Positions 27,193-36,736 are shown, counted from the first letter of the stretch. The stretch: DNA of 61,892 nucleotides from an uncultured Lachnospiraceae bacterium (GCA_910587295.1 CAJULP010000079.1:1-61892); one strand, 5' to 3'. Made by a program: numbers and translations. The notes: generated from the sequence alone by a model not told the origin.

Positions 27193-27516
27193 ATGGTTCG
27201 TTATGGAGAAATGATTGGTGTAAAACCAGAAAAATTAGCTGAATATAAATATCATCATGCCCATGCCTGGGCGGAAGTAAATGCTATGATCAGGGAATGT
27301 AATATTAGAAATTATTCTATTTTCAGCAAAGGGGATTATTTGTTTGCGTATTATGAATATGTTGGGGAGGATTATGAGGCAGATATGGCGAAAATGGCAT
27401 CCGACCCGAAAACCCAGGAGTGGTGGAAGTTAGTAAAACCGTTCCAAGAACCTTTAAATGAGCGGAAAGACGGAGAGTGGTGGGCGTCTATGGAAGAGGT
27501 ATATCATTTGGATTGA
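27193..27516 (+). CDS. rhaM: L-rhamnose mutarotase
   Basis: This is a 107-aa protein matching the RhaM/DUF718 family along its whole length: VKPEKLAEYKYHHAHAWAEV, then MIRECNIRNYSIF, YLFAYYEYVGEDYEADMAKM, TQEWWKLVKPFQEPL and MEEVYHLD. RhaM interconverts the alpha and beta anomers of L-rhamnose so that the sugar can enter catabolism. Genes for rhamnose isomerase, kinase and aldolase are not in this window. It lies 11 bp after the URO-D-like gene, in one operon, and an importer operon with a glycosidase follows. This places the locus in the use of rhamnose-containing glycans. Confidence 0.9.
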   Translation: MVRYGEMIGVKPEKLAEYKYHHAHAWAEVNAMIRECNIRNYSIFSKGDYLFAYYEYVGEDYEADMAKMASDPKTQEWWKLVKPFQEPLNERKDGEWWASMEEVYHLD

Positions 27517-27650
27517 AAATCCGCTGCCATAAGCATAATTTGAGAAATTAGCATATATGTTAGTTTTTGACAGTTTTTTTTCAGAAAAAGTGGGCTTACA
27601 ATAAATTTGTAACAATTATTAAGACTAATTTAAAAGAAAGGGAGGTCAAG

Positions 27651-29243
27651 ATGAGAAAGAAAATAATAGTTACAAGTATGGTGGTCCTGCTTTGTCTGGG
27701 AAATATTTTGGCAGGGTGTGGAAAATCCGAACAACCGGCACAGGGGGAAGAAAAAGAAAAGATAGAGACAGTAGATGTGGGAAACGGTGAGGAAACTTCA
27801 GCTGCAGATACCCAAGAGACAGACAGATTAAATGTGTTCATAAATATGCCATGGTATGAGGTGGATTCTTTTACCGGTATTATTCCGGAGGAAATTAAAA
27901 AGCAGACCGGTGTTGAATTAGATGTAACGCTTGCCACGGATGCGAATCAGCTTGGTGTCATGATTGGTTCAGGTGATCTGCCGGATTTGATTTTTACTGA
28001 TGTGGAACTTGACCGGCTTTCCAATTCCAGTCTTTGCTATTCATATTCAGAATTAGAGAAAGAGTTTGGAGCATCCTTTGCGGAAAAAGATGATGAGGTA
28101 AAGAATATAGGAAGGGCTCTTTCGGCTGATGGGGATTATTATACAATGCTGAATAATTACAGCACAAATGAAGAAATGGATGGATTGAAGATTGGCGCCC
28201 CGGGGCAATGCTGTATTTATTATCGGAAGGATTTGATGGAGCAGTTGGGGAATCCGGAACTGAATACGGTTGAGGACTTTATGGATGTGTTAGAACAGTG
28301 CAAAACAGAGTTTCCCGATATGGTGCCCCTTGGGCTTGGGGGTGTTTGGAAATTTCAATGGCTGTCTAATTGGCTGGGGCTTGAGCAGTATAATGCCGAA
28401 ACAGGGGAGTTTTACTTTGATGCGTCTGCTCCTAAATATAAAGATTTTTTAAAAACCGCCAATTCCTTTGCAAGAAATGGCTATGTAACGGCGGAGGCTT
28501 ACGCAAATGAAATAGAGGCAGATTCCCATCAGCAGGCGTACAATAATGAATGTGTATTTTATGTATGGTATATTTCTTCCGATGTGATAGCCGGTTTGAA
28601 CAAGGAGACTCAAAAGGTGGCACCGGAAGCAGAGTGGAATGTGTTGCCGAGGTTAAGCCAGACGGAGAGTTATTCTGCAGGAAAAGGCTGGGCAGGTGCG
28701 TTTGTATCCAGGAGTTGTTCCAATCCGGAAGCGGCTGCGAAACTTTTGACATATCTCCATTCCAAGAAAGGTGCACAGTCATCTATGTGGGGAAGAGAAG
28801 GTGTGGACTACGAGATAGATGCAGACGGAGTGCCTCAATTTACGGATGAATTTTTGCAGGTTCGTTCTGAAGGGAGACTGAATGAAGTTTACAATTTCCG
28901 TTTTAATTTTGGAGCAACTGCCATAAATGAGATTTATCTCCTGAATTCTGGATTAGAACCGGAACTTCTTGAGTCAATATCTACTTATGGAAAAACATAT
29001 CGGAATTATCCGGAAGTGGCAATTGCAGCTCCGAAATCAAATAGTGATGAAGGTGTGATTCTTGCAAAATTGAATGAAATTGTGAAGAGTTATGATTCCA
29101 AAACAATTTTCGCGGCTTCGGATGAGGAATTTGAAAGCTGTTATCAGGAGTATATGGATGCATTGAAGCAATCCGGCGTGGAGCAGTATAACTCATATAT
29201 GGAGCAGGCCATCAAAGATGCTAAGGAAATATTGGAACAATAG
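27651..29243 (+). CDS. LplA-type sugar-binding lipoprotein
   Basis: This is a 530-aa extracellular solute-binding protein of the large LplA/aldouronate-type class. The lipobox is LAGC, with the lipidated cysteine at residue 23, and an acidic linker follows to about residue 55. The ATG at 27651 has GGGAGG upstream; a longer frame starting at TTG 27567 has none. A possible -10 box (TACAAT, 27597-27602) lacks a -35, which fits activation by the YesN-like regulator encoded at the end of the operon. It delivers an oligosaccharide to the two permeases that follow. Confidence 0.9.
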   Translation: MRKKIIVTSMVVLLCLGNILAGCGKSEQPAQGEEKEKIETVDVGNGEETSAADTQETDRLNVFINMPWYEVDSFTGIIPEEIKKQTGVELDVTLATDANQLGVMIGSGDLPDLIFTDVELDRLSNSSLCYSYSELEKEFGASFAEKDDEVKNIGRALSADGDYYTMLNNYSTNEEMDGLKIGAPGQCCIYYRKDLMEQLGNPELNTVEDFMDVLEQCKTEFPDMVPLGLGGVWKFQWLSNWLGLEQYNAETGEFYFDASAPKYKDFLKTANSFARNGYVTAEAYANEIEADSHQQAYNNECVFYVWYISSDVIAGLNKETQKVAPEAEWNVLPRLSQTESYSAGKGWAGAFVSRSCSNPEAAAKLLTYLHSKKGAQSSMWGREGVDYEIDADGVPQFTDEFLQVRSEGRLNEVYNFRFNFGATAINEIYLLNSGLEPELLESISTYGKTYRNYPEVAIAAPKSNSDEGVILAKLNEIVKSYDSKTIFAASDEEFESCYQEYMDALKQSGVEQYNSYMEQAIKDAKEILEQ

Positions 29244-29257
29244 TAAAAGTATTTGAA

Positions 29258-29296
29258 AAAGGGGGCTGCAAATATTTGTTTGCACCTCCTTTTTTG
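29258..29296 (+). terminator. Intra-operon hairpin with T-run (attenuator)
   Basis: GGGGGCTGCAAA pairs imperfectly with TTTGCACCTCC and is followed by six or seven Ts. It sits between the binding-protein gene and the first permease, as in the operons at 1918 and 39983. Confidence 0.65.
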
Positions 29297-29306
29297 GGGG
29301 ATAGGA

Positions 29307-30257
29307 ATGAAAAAAAACAATTTTGATTACAGACCGAAGCAATTGTTCAAAAAGCAGATTACGCTCCACATGTTTGTCTTATCCGGAATCATATATCTTC
29401 TCATTTTCAGTTATGTTCCTATGTTTGGGTTGATTATGGGATTTAAAAATTATGATATTATCATGGGTGTCAAGGGTATATTTACTAGTGAATGGGTAGG
29501 GCTTAAATACTTTAAAGAATTTGTAAATGATTTTAATTTTGGACTTCTGGTAAAAAATACGGTGGGGATCAGTGTCTTAAAGATGATTTTTACCTTTCCT
29601 CTTCCAATCGTGTTTGCTGTTATGCTCAACGAAATGCGTTCATTGAAGTTTAAGAAGGTTGTGCAGACATGCAGTTATCTTCCGCATTTTATATCCTGGG
29701 TCATAATATCAGGAATTTCGTTTCGCTTTTTCTCGTCTACCGGAATAATAAATACAATGCTTATGTCCATGGGTATTGTTAAAACTCCGGTTCCGTTTCT
29801 AAATAGTGAGCACACTTATTGGGCGCTGGTTGTGTTTCTTGATGTGTGGAAGGAAATGGGATGGTGGACAATTGTTTTTTTGGCGGCTGTTGTGGGGGTC
29901 AATCAAGATTTGAATGAAGCGGCGGCTATAGATGGTGCAGGGAGACTTAAAAGAATATGGCATATCACATTGCCTTGTATTAAGCCGACGATTGTTACTG
30001 TCTTGATTCTTGCGCTGGGAAATTTGTTTGGAGGAGGCTTAAGCGGGTCGAATTTTGAGCAGAGCTATCTTCTTGGGAATTCTATGAATAAACCGGCTTC
30101 AGATATTATTCAGACTTATGTATTTCAGGTTGGGCTGACACAGGGACGTTATGCGTACGCTACGGCAGTTGGTATGATCCAGTCTATCATATCTCTGGTC
30201 TTGATATTTGGCAGTAATTTTGCTGCTAAGAAAATTTCTGGTAATGGTTTATTTTAG
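29307..30257 (+). CDS. LplB-type sugar ABC permease
   Basis: This is a 316-aa membrane subunit with about six helices and the EAA loop EAAAIDGAGRLKRIWHITLP. The N-terminal pattern FSYVPMFGLIMGFKNYD is typical of LplB/YtcP-type permeases. The ATG at 29307 is chosen for the purine-rich GGGGGATAGG before it; the frame upstream overlaps the attenuator hairpin. The next permease follows after 10 bp. No ATPase gene is present, so a shared MsmX-type ATPase is likely. Confidence 0.9.
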   Translation: MKKNNFDYRPKQLFKKQITLHMFVLSGIIYLLIFSYVPMFGLIMGFKNYDIIMGVKGIFTSEWVGLKYFKEFVNDFNFGLLVKNTVGISVLKMIFTFPLPIVFAVMLNEMRSLKFKKVVQTCSYLPHFISWVIISGISFRFFSSTGIINTMLMSMGIVKTPVPFLNSEHTYWALVVFLDVWKEMGWWTIVFLAAVVGVNQDLNEAAAIDGAGRLKRIWHITLPCIKPTIVTVLILALGNLFGGGLSGSNFEQSYLLGNSMNKPASDIIQTYVFQVGLTQGRYAYATAVGMIQSIISLVLIFGSNFAAKKISGNGLF

Positions 30258-30267
30258 GGGGGGGATT

Positions 30268-31155
30268 ATGATACGTAGATGGTTGAAACGAAATATGGAA
30301 GATAAAATTGTAGATATCGTAATTTATGTATTTTGTGCACTTGTCCTGTTTATGACAGTTTATCCATTCTATTATATTCTCGTTATATCTTTTAATGAGG
30401 GGATAGACGCATCTTTTGGGGGAATATATTGGTTTCCAAGAAAGTTTACATTAGAAAATTATACTGATTTTTTTTCGGACGTAAAGTGGATTATGGGATT
30501 GGGGATATCTGTACTCAGAACTGTGGTTGGAACGATAATTGGTCTGTTGTTCACCACTTTGGTTGCATATGGTCTTTCTTTTAGGGATTTAGCTGGAAGA
30601 AAGCTGTATATGACCTTGATTATTATCAGCATGTATTTTAGCGGCGGGATTATTCCATATTACACATTACTTAGGGAGCTGCATCTTTTAAACTCTTTTG
30701 CGGTATATGTGATTCCGGGTGCCCTTAATACCTTTTTTCTTTTGGTGGGGCTGTCCTTTTTTGAAGATATCCCTGCTTCCTTGCGGGAGTCAGCGAAAAT
30801 TGACGGGGCGGGGGAACTGAAAGTTTTTATCAGGATAATTCTGCCAATATCAAAACCTTTTTTGGCAACATGCGTCTTGTTCATTGGTGTCGGACATTGG
30901 AATAACTGGTATGATACAGCTTTTTTTGTGAGGGATAAAGCACTAGCCACACTTTCGTTTCTAATGATGCAGGTTATTAATTCCAATCAAGTTTCGGCAA
31001 CGGCAGTGAAGGCGGGTGTGACCAATACCAGTACAACGCCTATTTCTGTTCAAGCGGCAGCTATGATGATATCAACGCTTCCCATCGTGTGCATTTATCC
31101 GTTTCTTCAAAAATATTTTGTGACCGGGATGATGGTTGGCTCAGTTAAAGAATAA
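30268..31155 (+). CDS. LplC-type sugar ABC permease
   Basis: This is the second membrane subunit (295 aa). The LplC hallmarks are VYPFYYILVISFNEG near the N-terminus, the EAA-type loop ESAKIDGAGELKVFIRIILP and the C-terminal KYFVTGMMVGSVKE. A run of eight Gs lies just before the ATG at 30268 and probably serves as ribosome site; the longer upstream frame overlaps the previous gene. It forms the channel with the 29307-30257 product. Confidence 0.9.
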   Translation: MIRRWLKRNMEDKIVDIVIYVFCALVLFMTVYPFYYILVISFNEGIDASFGGIYWFPRKFTLENYTDFFSDVKWIMGLGISVLRTVVGTIIGLLFTTLVAYGLSFRDLAGRKLYMTLIIISMYFSGGIIPYYTLLRELHLLNSFAVYVIPGALNTFFLLVGLSFFEDIPASLRESAKIDGAGELKVFIRIILPISKPFLATCVLFIGVGHWNNWYDTAFFVRDKALATLSFLMMQVINSNQVSATAVKAGVTNTSTTPISVQAAAMMISTLPIVCIYPFLQKYFVTGMMVGSVKE

Positions 31156-31169
31156 GGTGGGAAAATAGC

Positions 31170-33395
31170 ATGAATATGTCAGACTATAATATATGTTGGG
31201 ATAGCCAGGGGAAAAGCTCTGCAGACAGTATGCCGGTAGGTGGACATGATGTAGGATGTAATGTCTGGGTGCAGGATGACCAAATCTGTATCTTCCTATC
31301 CCAAAGTGGTTCATTTGATGAGAATGGAACCATGTTAAAGCTTGGGCGGGTACGTATTTGGCTTCAAAATAAACGAATATTTCAAAAGAATTTTCGACAG
31401 ATTCTCGAATTAGAAAATGGCGGGATCAGGATTGAAGCAGGGGAAGATGGGGAAAAAGTTTCCTTTTTGATCTGGGTCGATGTGACAAACGGAAATGTAC
31501 ATATAGACTTTGATGCAAAAAAAGAACAGAAAGTTTTCCTGTCGTTTGATTGTTGGAGATATCGGGAACGTGAGGTTTTGCCGGAAGAAAGAGGGCAGTG
31601 CAGGAATCTGTCTACGGTATTAGAAGATCCGTTGGAGGAGACTGTGACGACATATCCTGATTGTGTCATGGCGGAAAAAAATGGTTTGTGGTTCTGGCAT
31701 GATAATAGAAAAGAAAGATTGATATATGACCGTCTTATTAAACAGCAGGGGTTGGAAGCAGTAAAAAATGCATTTCCTAATTGGCTGAAAGGGCGCATAA
31801 CAGGTGGTTATCTGGGGGGAAAACATCTGTGTTTTCAGGAAACAATAATGGGAGAGATGGAAGGAATTGACCAGAAAGAATACCATTATATGATTCCACC
31901 GGTCAGCAATACTGAGATTATGATTGCATTGGAAACTGACCAGTTTCTGTCAGTTGAAGATTGGAAGCGGGAGGTATGCAGTCATCAAAAGTCAGGATGC
32001 AGTTTAAGACAGAATCAGAAATGGTGGAGAAACTATTTTTCAAAGAGTTTTATTCTTATTGATAAAAAAAATAAAAATTCCCCGGAATGGAAGATAGGAA
32101 GGAATTACCAGCTATTCCGTTATATGCTCGGGTGCAATTATTATGGGAAATGGCCTACTAAATTTAATGGGGGGTTGTTTACTTTTGTAGAAGGCTATAC
32201 TCCTGACTATCGTAATTGGTCAGGGAGTGACTTTACAGCGCAAAACCAAAGGCTTGTTTATTGGCCGGCCTTAAAATGTGGAGATTTCGAGGCAATGCGG
32301 ACGCAGCTTGATTTCTATAATCATATACTGATGGCAGGAAAGGCAAGGGCTGAGCATTATTGGGGGCATAAAGGCGCATACTTTCCGGAGCAGATCAGTT
32401 GCTTTGGCACATCAATAGGGGCAGAATATAAGTGGAATCGGAGGAGAGGGATTCCGGCAGGCGAGGACGATTCCCCATGGGTCAGGATGCACTATTCCAC
32501 GGCTTTGGAATTTTCGTTAATGATGCTTGCTTATGGAGATTTTTCCGGTGAAGACGTTTCAGAGTATATAGATTTTATTGATAATGTGGTCAGGTTTTAT
32601 TTTGAACATTATGGAAGGGATGATGAGAACCGGTTGTATATTTTTCCATCTACAGCTCTGGAAACCTACAAACAGGATGCAAATGCTGAGGAGAGGGAGA
32701 GATATGGAGTTGCAAATCCAATGGATGCGGTTGCGGGAATCCGCTGTGTGCTGGGGCGTCTGATTGCCTGCCTTGAGAAAAAAGGGCTGGATGCACAGCA
32801 ATATAAAAGCTGGCTGGCGTTGTGCCCTGAACTACCGAGAGGAGAGGAAAACGGAAAGGAAGTTTTTATGCCTGCACAAAAATATAATCCAGTGCCTTTT
32901 AACTGTGAATTACCACAGTTGTATTCCGTTTTTCCTTTTGGATATGAAGGACTTTCACAGGAGGATATTGATACTGGAAGAAACACTTATAATAGCCCTT
33001 CTATTAATAAAGAACAAAAACTTTTAATCAGCTGGCATCAAAATGGAATATTTGCAGCAAAGTTGAAAATGAAAGAGGAAGCACATCGTATATTAAATTT
33101 TAAATTGGGAGATGCTGATAAAAAGTTTCCTGCTTTTTGGGGGCCGGGGCATGATTGGACGCCAGACCATAATTGGGGTGGAAGTGGTATGATTGGTTTA
33201 CAGGAAATGCTGCTTCAGGTAAACGGGGATGGATATGAAGTTCTTCCTTGCTGGGATCGAAACATTGATGTACATTTTAGGTTATTTCTTCCAGCAGGGA
33301 AAGTGGTAGAATGCAGACTTGAGGACGGAGAAGTAAGTATCAGGGAAGAGTGTTATGGGAAGAAGGAATCCAGGCAGGATCAGGGAAAAAGTTGA
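31170..33395 (+). CDS. DUF5703-type six-hairpin glycosidase-like protein
   Basis: This is a 741-aa cytoplasmic protein without a signal peptide. The N-terminal region (MPVGGHDVGCNVWVQDDQIC, then LSQSGSFDENGTMLKLGRVRI) matches the DUF5703 beta-sandwich. The middle and C-terminal part, with FNGGLFTFVEGYTPDYRNW, WPALKCGDFEAM and GPGHDWTPDHNWGGSGMIGL, look like an alpha/alpha six-hairpin barrel as in GH95/GH65-like enzymes. The family's activity is unassigned as far as I know. Rhamnose mutarotase and an oligosaccharide importer nearby suggest cleavage of an imported rhamnose- or uronate-containing oligosaccharide. Its 3' end overlaps the sensor kinase gene by 41 bp. Confidence 0.75.
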   Translation: MNMSDYNICWDSQGKSSADSMPVGGHDVGCNVWVQDDQICIFLSQSGSFDENGTMLKLGRVRIWLQNKRIFQKNFRQILELENGGIRIEAGEDGEKVSFLIWVDVTNGNVHIDFDAKKEQKVFLSFDCWRYREREVLPEERGQCRNLSTVLEDPLEETVTTYPDCVMAEKNGLWFWHDNRKERLIYDRLIKQQGLEAVKNAFPNWLKGRITGGYLGGKHLCFQETIMGEMEGIDQKEYHYMIPPVSNTEIMIALETDQFLSVEDWKREVCSHQKSGCSLRQNQKWWRNYFSKSFILIDKKNKNSPEWKIGRNYQLFRYMLGCNYYGKWPTKFNGGLFTFVEGYTPDYRNWSGSDFTAQNQRLVYWPALKCGDFEAMRTQLDFYNHILMAGKARAEHYWGHKGAYFPEQISCFGTSIGAEYKWNRRRGIPAGEDDSPWVRMHYSTALEFSLMMLAYGDFSGEDVSEYIDFIDNVVRFYFEHYGRDDENRLYIFPSTALETYKQDANAEERERYGVANPMDAVAGIRCVLGRLIACLEKKGLDAQQYKSWLALCPELPRGEENGKEVFMPAQKYNPVPFNCELPQLYSVFPFGYEGLSQEDIDTGRNTYNSPSINKEQKLLISWHQNGIFAAKLKMKEEAHRILNFKLGDADKKFPAFWGPGHDWTPDHNWGGSGMIGLQEMLLQVNGDGYEVLPCWDRNIDVHFRLFLPAGKVVECRLEDGEVSIREECYGKKESRQDQGKS

Positions 33396-35106
33396 AACAC
33401 ACATTTTTAGATTTATGAATTGGAAGCTGACGTATAAAATGTTTTTCATTTATATCGTTGCAGTACTGGTTCCGACTTCTATTCTGGCTTTGGGATTTTG
33501 GAATGCCAATATGAATGGATTGCAAAAGACATATTACGAGACGCAGGTTCACACTATTTTTGCGGCCAGAGAAAATTTATCTATAAATTTGAATCAGATT
33601 GCGGCTTCCTCAAATTACTATCAGCGTTCAGATGCGGTATTGGAATTGCTTTTGGAACAGAATCTGCAGGTATCAGACTCGCTTTTTCGTTATATTAAAG
33701 ATATACTTCCGCTCAATAAAGCGGCGATGTTAAATACTTATGTAAAAAGAATCGGATTATATGGATATCAAAATTATTCATTAAATATGGATTTTGGCCT
33801 TGCTAATATTTCTCATCTAAACAAATCTGAGGATTTTTTACAGGAAGTAAAAGCAAGCGGAGGAAAATGGAAGATGGAAATAGATAACAGTGGTCCGATG
33901 CTATGTTATTATTGCTACATTTATTCAAGCACCTACCCATACGACAGGGGAATTATGGTAGTGGAAGCTAATCTGGAAAAGTTGGCAGAAAATTTTTATC
34001 AACAGCTGGGGAAACCGTTTTATTTGCACATGGAGGATGGAGACAGGCTTAAGTATGGAGAAAGTGGATTTGAGATTTTAGAAGAGGATGCCTATTTAGA
34101 AAATGAAAATACTTATAAAATTCTCATGGAGAATTTCCCTGAAATTATAGTACCGCTGCTTCCAATGGAAAGCAGGGAGGGGCAGATTGAACTGATTTTA
34201 TTTATTATGGCAGTTATGGTCTTTGTGTTTACTGCTCTTTATATCATGACAAACTATTCGATTACGGCACGGTTAAGCCGGTTTGCAGAACATATCAGAA
34301 AGATTGATGCTCAAGCGCCGGTAATTTTTGAAGGAAATAGATATCAAGATGAAGTCGGACTTGCTATCAGTGCTTATAATGAATTTGCCGAGCGGACAAA
34401 CTATTTGATCAATGAAAACTTAAGGGTGCAATTACAGAAAAAAGAATCCGATTATTACGCATTACAGGCACAAATCCAGCCTCATTTTTTGTATAATATT
34501 TTGGAAAACATTCGTATGGTGGCAGAGGCAAACCATGATTTGGAGACGGCGGATATGTTATTGGCATTGGGAAGATATATGCGTTATACGTTAAACCGGA
34601 GTGCACAACCAATACCACTGGAAAAAGAGTTAGGGTTTGCAAAGAATTTTCTGGTCATACACAGAATGCGGAACGATAATATCCGGTTCAGGATTCAGAT
34701 ATCTACAGAAATTGACAAAGTGCTTTGCCCGAGGTTTGTTCTGCAGCCTCTTTTGGAAAATGCGCTTAAGCATGGATATTGTTTAAATGAAAAATTGGAT
34801 ATCGATATTCAGGTTCAAGATGCGGAAAAGGAAAGAAACCAACAAGTACAGGTGATAATAAAGGATAATGGAAATGGGATGCCAGCGGATATCCTGTTTA
34901 TGTTGAGGGATAAGCTTAAAGCAAAAGAAGTAAAGGAAGCTGAACATATTGGCCTGTTAAATGTAAATAGCCGGTTGACGGCATTTTGCTTACCGGAGGA
35001 AGGCGGTTTGTCTATTGATAGCAGGCTGGGAAAAGGAACGTGCGTTTCGTTCTTTCTGCCTCGGAGGGAAGGAGCAAAGTATGAAAATTTTAATAGTGGA
35101 GGATGA
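33355..35106 (+). CDS. YesM-type sensor histidine kinase
   Basis: This is a 583-aa membrane kinase. A first helix (about 24-46) and a second (about 278-302) enclose an extracellular sensor domain. A HAMP-like linker and the YesM-type kinase core follow: the phospho-histidine is near residue 376 in QIQPHFLYNIL, and the ATP-binding parts are ENALKHGY, DNGNGMP and GLLNVNSRL. Such kinases sense sugars at the surface and phosphorylate an AraC-type partner, encoded next with a 26-bp overlap. GGGAAGAG before the ATG at 33355 supports this start although it lies inside the glycosidase gene. Confidence 0.9.
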   Translation: MGRRNPGRIREKVETHIFRFMNWKLTYKMFFIYIVAVLVPTSILALGFWNANMNGLQKTYYETQVHTIFAARENLSINLNQIAASSNYYQRSDAVLELLLEQNLQVSDSLFRYIKDILPLNKAAMLNTYVKRIGLYGYQNYSLNMDFGLANISHLNKSEDFLQEVKASGGKWKMEIDNSGPMLCYYCYIYSSTYPYDRGIMVVEANLEKLAENFYQQLGKPFYLHMEDGDRLKYGESGFEILEEDAYLENENTYKILMENFPEIIVPLLPMESREGQIELILFIMAVMVFVFTALYIMTNYSITARLSRFAEHIRKIDAQAPVIFEGNRYQDEVGLAISAYNEFAERTNYLINENLRVQLQKKESDYYALQAQIQPHFLYNILENIRMVAEANHDLETADMLLALGRYMRYTLNRSAQPIPLEKELGFAKNFLVIHRMRNDNIRFRIQISTEIDKVLCPRFVLQPLLENALKHGYCLNEKLDIDIQVQDAEKERNQQVQVIIKDNGNGMPADILFMLRDKLKAKEVKEAEHIGLLNVNSRLTAFCLPEEGGLSIDSRLGKGTCVSFFLPRREGAKYENFNSGG

Positions 35107-35857
35107 AATTAAGATTGCAAAGGGGATTATGGCGATCATTCAATCCAGAGATGCATGGCAATGCCAGTTCAGGTACAGCGATAACGGAAAAGATGCATTA
35201 AAAATTATTGAGGAATTCCATCCGGATTTGATCATTACAGATATCCGGATGCACCAAATGACAGGATTGGAATTGGCAGAACAGTTAAAAGATCAGAATC
35301 TGTGCAGTCGGATCATTATCATATCAGGATATGAAAAGTTTGAATACGTACAAAAAGCTTTAAGGGCAAATGTAATGGATTATCTATTAAAGCCGATTGA
35401 CAAACAACAACTTCTTGATTTAGTCGAACGAGTGTGGAAAGAATTGCCATCCAGATATGCGTTGGAAAGAAAAGAAGAAGCTATACACAGTCATTTTTTT
35501 GATGTTGATTTAGACAGCGTTACTTATCCTGAATCTTTAAAGAAAGCCATACAATATATACGTAGTCATTACATGGAAGATGTGTCTATGCAATCAATCA
35601 GCGATGAACTGATGCTTCACCCTAATTATTTATCTACACTATTAAATCGCCATTTGAAGAAAAACTTTTCGTATATACTGGATTATGTGCGGTTACAAAA
35701 AGCTTGCGGGCTTCTTATTTCCTCTCCGGAAATGACAGTTTCGGAGATTAGCTATATTGTAGGTTACAATAATGAAAGAAGATTATACCAAGCATTTTCA
35801 AGGAGATTAAATTGCACACCCAGAGAATTTCAAAAAATGAATGGAAGGATGGACTGA
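35081..35857 (+). CDS. YesN-type AraC response regulator
   Basis: This is a 258-aa response regulator. The receiver domain has the acidic pair in VEDE (7-9), the phospho-aspartate at residue 54 (LIITDIRM) and the lysine in LLKPID. The C-terminal AraC domain holds two helix-turn-helix motifs (SMQSISDELMLHPNYLSTLL and VSEISYIVGYNNERRLYQAF). The ATG at 35081 follows GGAGGGAAGGAGC. It is the natural partner of the overlapping kinase and probably activates the transporter-glycosidase operon that contains it. Confidence 0.92.
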   Translation: MKILIVEDEIKIAKGIMAIIQSRDAWQCQFRYSDNGKDALKIIEEFHPDLIITDIRMHQMTGLELAEQLKDQNLCSRIIIISGYEKFEYVQKALRANVMDYLLKPIDKQQLLDLVERVWKELPSRYALERKEEAIHSHFFDVDLDSVTYPESLKKAIQYIRSHYMEDVSMQSISDELMLHPNYLSTLLNRHLKKNFSYILDYVRLQKACGLLISSPEMTVSEISYIVGYNNERRLYQAFSRRLNCTPREFQKMNGRMD

Positions 35858-35864
35858 TTCGTTT

Positions 35865-35900
35865 AGCAGGGGAGACGGGAACAAGATTCCGCTCCCCGCT
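35865..35900. terminator. Hairpin between convergent genes
   Basis: AGCAGGGGAGACGGGAA pairs imperfectly with TTCCGCTCCCCGCT. No T-run follows. It probably ends the operon of the two-component system and the minus-strand YdeI-like gene. Confidence 0.5.
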
Positions 35901-35912
35901 AGACAGGCACTT

Positions 35913-36473
35913 TTACATGGGCTTCAAGTTTTTATTGAGTCTGTCCACCATCCATTCAATCCGCTTTTTCCGTCCGGCATCTGTCTTTGCGTCAAGGTAT
36001 GCCCGCGTGTAGGTTTTCTTTACAGATAACGGCATAGCCGTAAAATTGGTACAGGCAGGCTCATGGTCTTTTAACAGTTCGAAAAGCCCGGCAATCTGCT
36101 CTTCGGTAATTTCCGCAGGTTTTGGAGCGTACCATTGGCCGTTCTTTTTGGCTTCCTCTATTTTCATTCTGCCGAAATCGGTCATAAGCCCCTTTTCTTC
36201 AAGGGTTTTGACCAATGCTTTATTTTTTTCTGACCATTTACTTTTTTCCCTGCGCATGGAAAAATATTTCTGATATGTTTTGTCATCAATGCTCTGCATC
36301 TGGCCGTCGATCCACCCAAAGCAAAGAGCTTCTTCAAGCGCTTCTCCTGCTTTTAGGGTCTTAGGTCCGCCTGATTTGCCAAACAAAAGCCAAATACCAT
36401 CGCTCGACTGGCAATGGTCATTCAGCCATTTCCTGAAATCTTCTCTGTTAGAAAATTGCATGATATCGTTCAT
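35913..36473 (-). CDS. YdeI/OmpD-associated family protein
   Basis: This is a 186-aa protein matching the YdeI family through its whole length: REDFRKWLNDHCQSSDGIWL, then GEALEEALCFGWIDGQMQSI, KYFSMRREKSKWSEKNKALV, and the C-terminal helical domain ending RKKRIEWMVDRLNKN. Members are linked by name to bacteriocin protection and OmpD, but the biochemical role is not established. The protein is cytoplasmic, without signal or membrane segments. AGGAGG precedes the start codon. It is a single-gene unit convergent with the two-component operon. Confidence 0.85.
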   Translation of the reverse strand: MNDIMQFSNREDFRKWLNDHCQSSDGIWLLFGKSGGPKTLKAGEALEEALCFGWIDGQMQSIDDKTYQKYFSMRREKSKWSEKNKALVKTLEEKGLMTDFGRMKIEEAKKNGQWYAPKPAEITEEQIAGLFELLKDHEPACTNFTAMPLSVKKTYTRAYLDAKTDAGRKKRIEWMVDRLNKNLKPM

Positions 36474-36673
36474 GATACATTCCTCCTATTTTAAGTACGG
36501 AGTACTAGCCTTTACCTAAGGTTTTTATATTTATTATGCACTCCTCAAAGTATAGGCAGCCGCATTCAAATTTGTTAGGATAAGTATAAGCGATTTTCAT
36601 CGGGAATACAATTATGGAATGGTTATGGGAGATAGAATACAGGCAGGAAGGAAGCGGAAAATGAAAAACAGGG

Positions 36674-36704
36674 TTGACTCTGACGCTGCGTCATAGTGTA
36701 CAAT
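36674..36704 (+). promoter_or_regulatory. MerR-type promoter with 19-bp spacer
   Basis: TTGACT (36674-36679) and TACAAT (36699-36704) are separated by 19 bp, the over-long spacing that MerR regulators correct by twisting DNA. The spacer contains the perfect palindrome TGACGCTGCGTCA (36681-36693). The merR-type gene starts 32 bp downstream, so it probably regulates itself. Confidence 0.75.
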
Positions 36705-36736
36705 CAATCCATACAGGAGAAAAAGGAGGAAATATC

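Noticed and set aside
27567..27602. TTGACA followed by TACAAT as a promoter for the second sugar operon.
   Set aside because: The spacing is 24 bp, too long for sigma-70. Only the -10 is kept as a possible activator-dependent site.
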